This document shows positions 4,171 through 6,296 of a stretch of 6,296 nt of DNA, in pieces. This stretch comes from Planctomycetaceae bacterium. Lineage in GTDB: Bacteria; Planctomycetota; Planctomycetia; Pirellulales; Pirellulaceae. The stretch lies in the NCBI GenBank assembly GCA_003506095.1, contig DNWZ01000072.1, forward strand, positions 1 to 6,296, in the 5' to 3' direction. The notes under the pieces are model-generated. The model ran no database searches. It worked only from the letters and a program-made list of their open reading frames with translations, and was not told the origin of the DNA. A program made the position numbers and the translations under genes. The first letter of the stretch is position 1. Each line of letters opens with the position of its first letter.

Positions 4171-6296
4171 TTACCGATTGAATAAAAATGCAGGGCTGTT
4201 GATCAGTGCCCAGGTTAAGTCTTCCGCGGCGGTTAGGCGTTCTTCGCTAAGCTGCTTGGTGCTTTGGGCAACGTCGGTTCGCAACCGCTCGAGCGTTTGA
4301 TCCGTCGGTGTGACGACCTTGAACTTGGCAATCTTCTGCTCGATTGCAACGATCGATGGGTCCTTGGGGACTGGAGTGCGTGCAGTCGCTAAAGCAGCAC
4401 TGTCTGCCGCGATTTGTGGATCGACCGACTGGACGTAGCCAGCAAGTGACTCTTTAATCGCGTCAGTCCGTTGATCCGCTGGGGTTCGCAAAATCGCTTG
4501 CAGCGGCTCGGCAATTCCGAGCGGTAACGACTCGTTCTTGGCAACAGTGGCGCTGATACGGAAACGGCCCAGGCGGTGCATTGGTGCATTATGGAATTGG
4601 TGAATACGAATCGTGATGCGATTATTTTCACCACCGGCGATCGGCTCTTTGGCTTGATAAACCACCCAGTGCGGCTGGCCTGTCGAAGCGGAAACGGCCC
4701 AACCTTGTTGGTCACCTTTGTTGCCGTTGATCGACTGCTCGGGTGCGAAGTTGGCTTGCGAGAAGTCGGCGATTGCACGTGCAAACGCGACCGGTTTTTG
4801 CTCGGCCGGTTTGGCCAGTTCGGCTTGCACGACTTCGAACTCGGTGACGACGAAGTTGCCGTTATCGGCCAGCCCTGGGCCTTTCCCCTTAAGCGAATCG
4901 TCAGTCAAGGCTTCCAGTCGCAGTCCGGTGATGTTGGCAAGCGCGGTGTCGAACGATAATTCGTAGACGCCTTTTTCAGCTTTGCCAGTGACCATGATCG
5001 AACGATCTTCCAAGACACGGAACGTGTCGCCCGAAGTCGCTTTCATCTCGGTCGGCACCAGGGGGAACCATTCGACGTCATCTTTACTGGGTGTCAAATT
5101 GGCCCAATGGTCCAGGCGTGCTTGTCGAGTGGCGGCAAGCTTTTCTTCGGCAGCCTTGATCCGCGCAGCGCGTTCGGCTTCGAGCCTTTCGGTTTCTGGT
5201 CGAAGCGTTTCGATTCTGGCAACCAGCTCCGCTTCGGCCGCAGCCAGCGCGGCCGTGCGAGTCGCTTCTCGTTTGGCCAGCTCTTCTTTCCACCACGCTT
5301 CACGCTCGGCCAGCGATGCGGTCAACATTTCGTGGTCCTCAGCGATCGCTTGGCGGAAGTCGTTGAAGGTCGATTGTTCGGCTTCGCTGGGCCGACGTCC
5401 CAAAATCCGCAAGAAAATCTCTTCGACCAACTTCGAATCGTCTTCCAGTTTGCCGACCAATTGGGTCAGCGCGTTGCCCGTATCGGCGATCGCGCGACCG
5501 ATTGTCGGGCCGCTGACCAACGCCATCACGGGGCCAAGCTGGAGCTCGCTGCTGCGTTCGCATTCGCAGGCGCTTTCGCGGACCGGTTGCCCAAGGTTTT
5601 GAAGGAAACCGTCAGCAGTTGCGAACCCGACATCGGGCAGCGCCGCGGCGCGAGTCCCCTTGGGAACGCCGGGGATTTCGGTAATCGATCCGGTCACAAA
5701 GTGGATCGTGTCGAACAGCACTTCAGCGGGCAACCGACGCGGCATCGCGCGGGCATAGTTCAACGTGTCATCTTCGTTCCACGGATTCGGTACGACCGAT
5801 AATTGATAAGTGCGACTGTTGCAGATCTCACGCAAGATTTGGCGAACATCAAAGCCGGATTGGACAAATGAGTCGGTCAAATGATCAAGCAATTCGGGGT
5901 TCGTCGGCGGGTTACCGGCCCGGATATCGTCGATCGGATCGATCAAACCGATACCCAGTAGGTATGCCCACAATCGGTTGACGTAGCTGCGAGCGAAGTA
6001 GGGGTTTTCTTTCTCGGTAATCCACGCCGCCAACTCTTGACGCCGTGTCGCCGATTCTGGCTTGGTGTGAGGCACTTCGAAAGGGAATGCCGGAGCGACT
6101 TCTTTGCCTGTGCGATCGTGTTTGATTTCGCCGCTGCCGGCATCGAAAACTTCCTCATAGAGCGGCTTAGCACCTTCGACGGCCGTGCCACCGATATTCG
6201 CGTCGCCCGATTCCGCGGCCTTCTTCAGCTTGGTTTGCGCAAAGAACGCAGCGGTTTCATAGTATTGGTCTTGGGTCCAACGTTCGAACGGATGGT
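4171..6296 (-). CDS. DUF1549/DUF1553 planctomycete-type secreted protein, C-terminal part (5' end off window)
   Basis: The frame is open from the right edge to TAA at 4171-4173, giving 707 residues of the C-terminal part. The first visible residues are HPFERWTQDQYY, a hallmark of the end of DUF1549, so the gene continues beyond the window. From about residue 80, the DUF1553 signature follows: RRQELAAWIT, YVNRLWAYLLGIGL, NPPTNPELLDHL, RRLPAEVLFDTI, ACECERSSELQLGPVMAL and FLRILGRRPSEAE. A charged Ala/Glu/Arg coiled coil follows (about 318-395), then a beta-rich domain (about 406-588) with LRLEALTDDSLKGKGPGL and NGNFVVTEFEV, a second helical stretch, and the DUF1553 ending WALINSPAFLFNR. Many relatives carry an N-terminal planctomycete cytochrome c domain (PF07635), which would be off-window. 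The biochemical role is unknown; export and polysaccharide-related roles are often proposed. A GTG at 6075 is internal, not the start. No DUF1501 partner follows the stop. Confidence 0.95.
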   Translation of the reverse strand, partial: HPFERWTQDQYYETAAFFAQTKLKKAAESGDANIGGTAVEGAKPLYEEVFDAGSGEIKHDRTGKEVAPAFPFEVPHTKPESATRRQELAAWITEKENPYFARSYVNRLWAYLLGIGLIDPIDDIRAGNPPTNPELLDHLTDSFVQSGFDVRQILREICNSRTYQLSVVPNPWNEDDTLNYARAMPRRLPAEVLFDTIHFVTGSITEIPGVPKGTRAAALPDVGFATADGFLQNLGQPVRESACECERSSELQLGPVMALVSGPTIGRAIADTGNALTQLVGKLEDDSKLVEEIFLRILGRRPSEAEQSTFNDFRQAIAEDHEMLTASLAEREAWWKEELAKREATRTAALAAAEAELVARIETLRPETERLEAERAARIKAAEEKLAATRQARLDHWANLTPSKDDVEWFPLVPTEMKATSGDTFRVLEDRSIMVTGKAEKGVYELSFDTALANITGLRLEALTDDSLKGKGPGLADNGNFVVTEFEVVQAELAKPAEQKPVAFARAIADFSQANFAPEQSINGNKGDQQGWAVSASTGQPHWVVYQAKEPIAGGENNRITIRIHQFHNAPMHRLGRFRISATVAKNESLPLGIAEPLQAILRTPADQRTDAIKESLAGYVQSVDPQIAADSAALATARTPVPKDPSIVAIEQKIAKFKVVTPTDQTLERLRTDVAQSTKQLSEERLTAAEDLTWALINSPAFLFNR

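Noticed and set aside
4576..5802. Several + strand open frames opposite the DUF1553 gene
   Set aside because: They are antisense shadows of a well-supported gene, rich in Ser/Arg/Ala with no recognisable domain.
6073..6075. GTG at 6075 as the start of the DUF1553 protein
   Set aside because: The frame stays open and clearly homologous (HPFERWTQDQYY) up to the right edge, so this is an internal valine.

Overview
The window looks like chromosomal DNA from a planctomycete of the Pirellulaceae type (Rhodopirellula/Blastopirellula-like). The evidence is a large DUF1549/DUF1553 protein of the kind greatly expanded in Planctomycetes, a site-2 protease much longer than the proteobacterial RseP, and moderately GC-rich DNA whose genes favour G or C at third codon positions. 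This placement is inferred from protein character; no database search was run.

Left block (1-2881, + strand): the 3' half of dxr (DXP reductoisomerase, isoprenoid precursor synthesis) is followed with almost no gap by an rseP-like intramembrane metalloprotease. The close spacing suggests one transcript. Right block (4171-6296, - strand): the C-terminal 707 residues of a DUF1549/DUF1553 protein that runs off the right edge. The two blocks converge.

Middle block (2882-4170, about 1.3 kb): this is the unusual part. From left to right it holds: (1) a roughly 200-bp non-coding element directly after rseP, built of nested inverted repeats and ending in a terminator-like hairpin plus T5; (2) a cluster of GC-rich palindromes containing GGCCAAAGGCC twice; (3) a 41-codon open frame on the - strand with strongly coding-like composition, not recognised; (4) a type II toxin-antitoxin pair of the ParE/RelE kind on the + strand, in which both genes appear broken by in-frame TAA codons, at antitoxin codon 5 and at toxin codon 80; (5) a - strand stub of an IS3-type transposase OrfA that keeps its ribosome binding site and N-terminal helix-turn-helix start but loses similarity after about 37 residues.

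The overall picture is two conserved genes separated by an accessory landing site filled with decayed mobile and addiction-module remnants and structured repeats. The items most worth following up are the nested structured element after rseP, the doubly interrupted toxin-antitoxin module, and the small - strand open frame beside the palindrome cluster. I saw no clear new multi-gene system.
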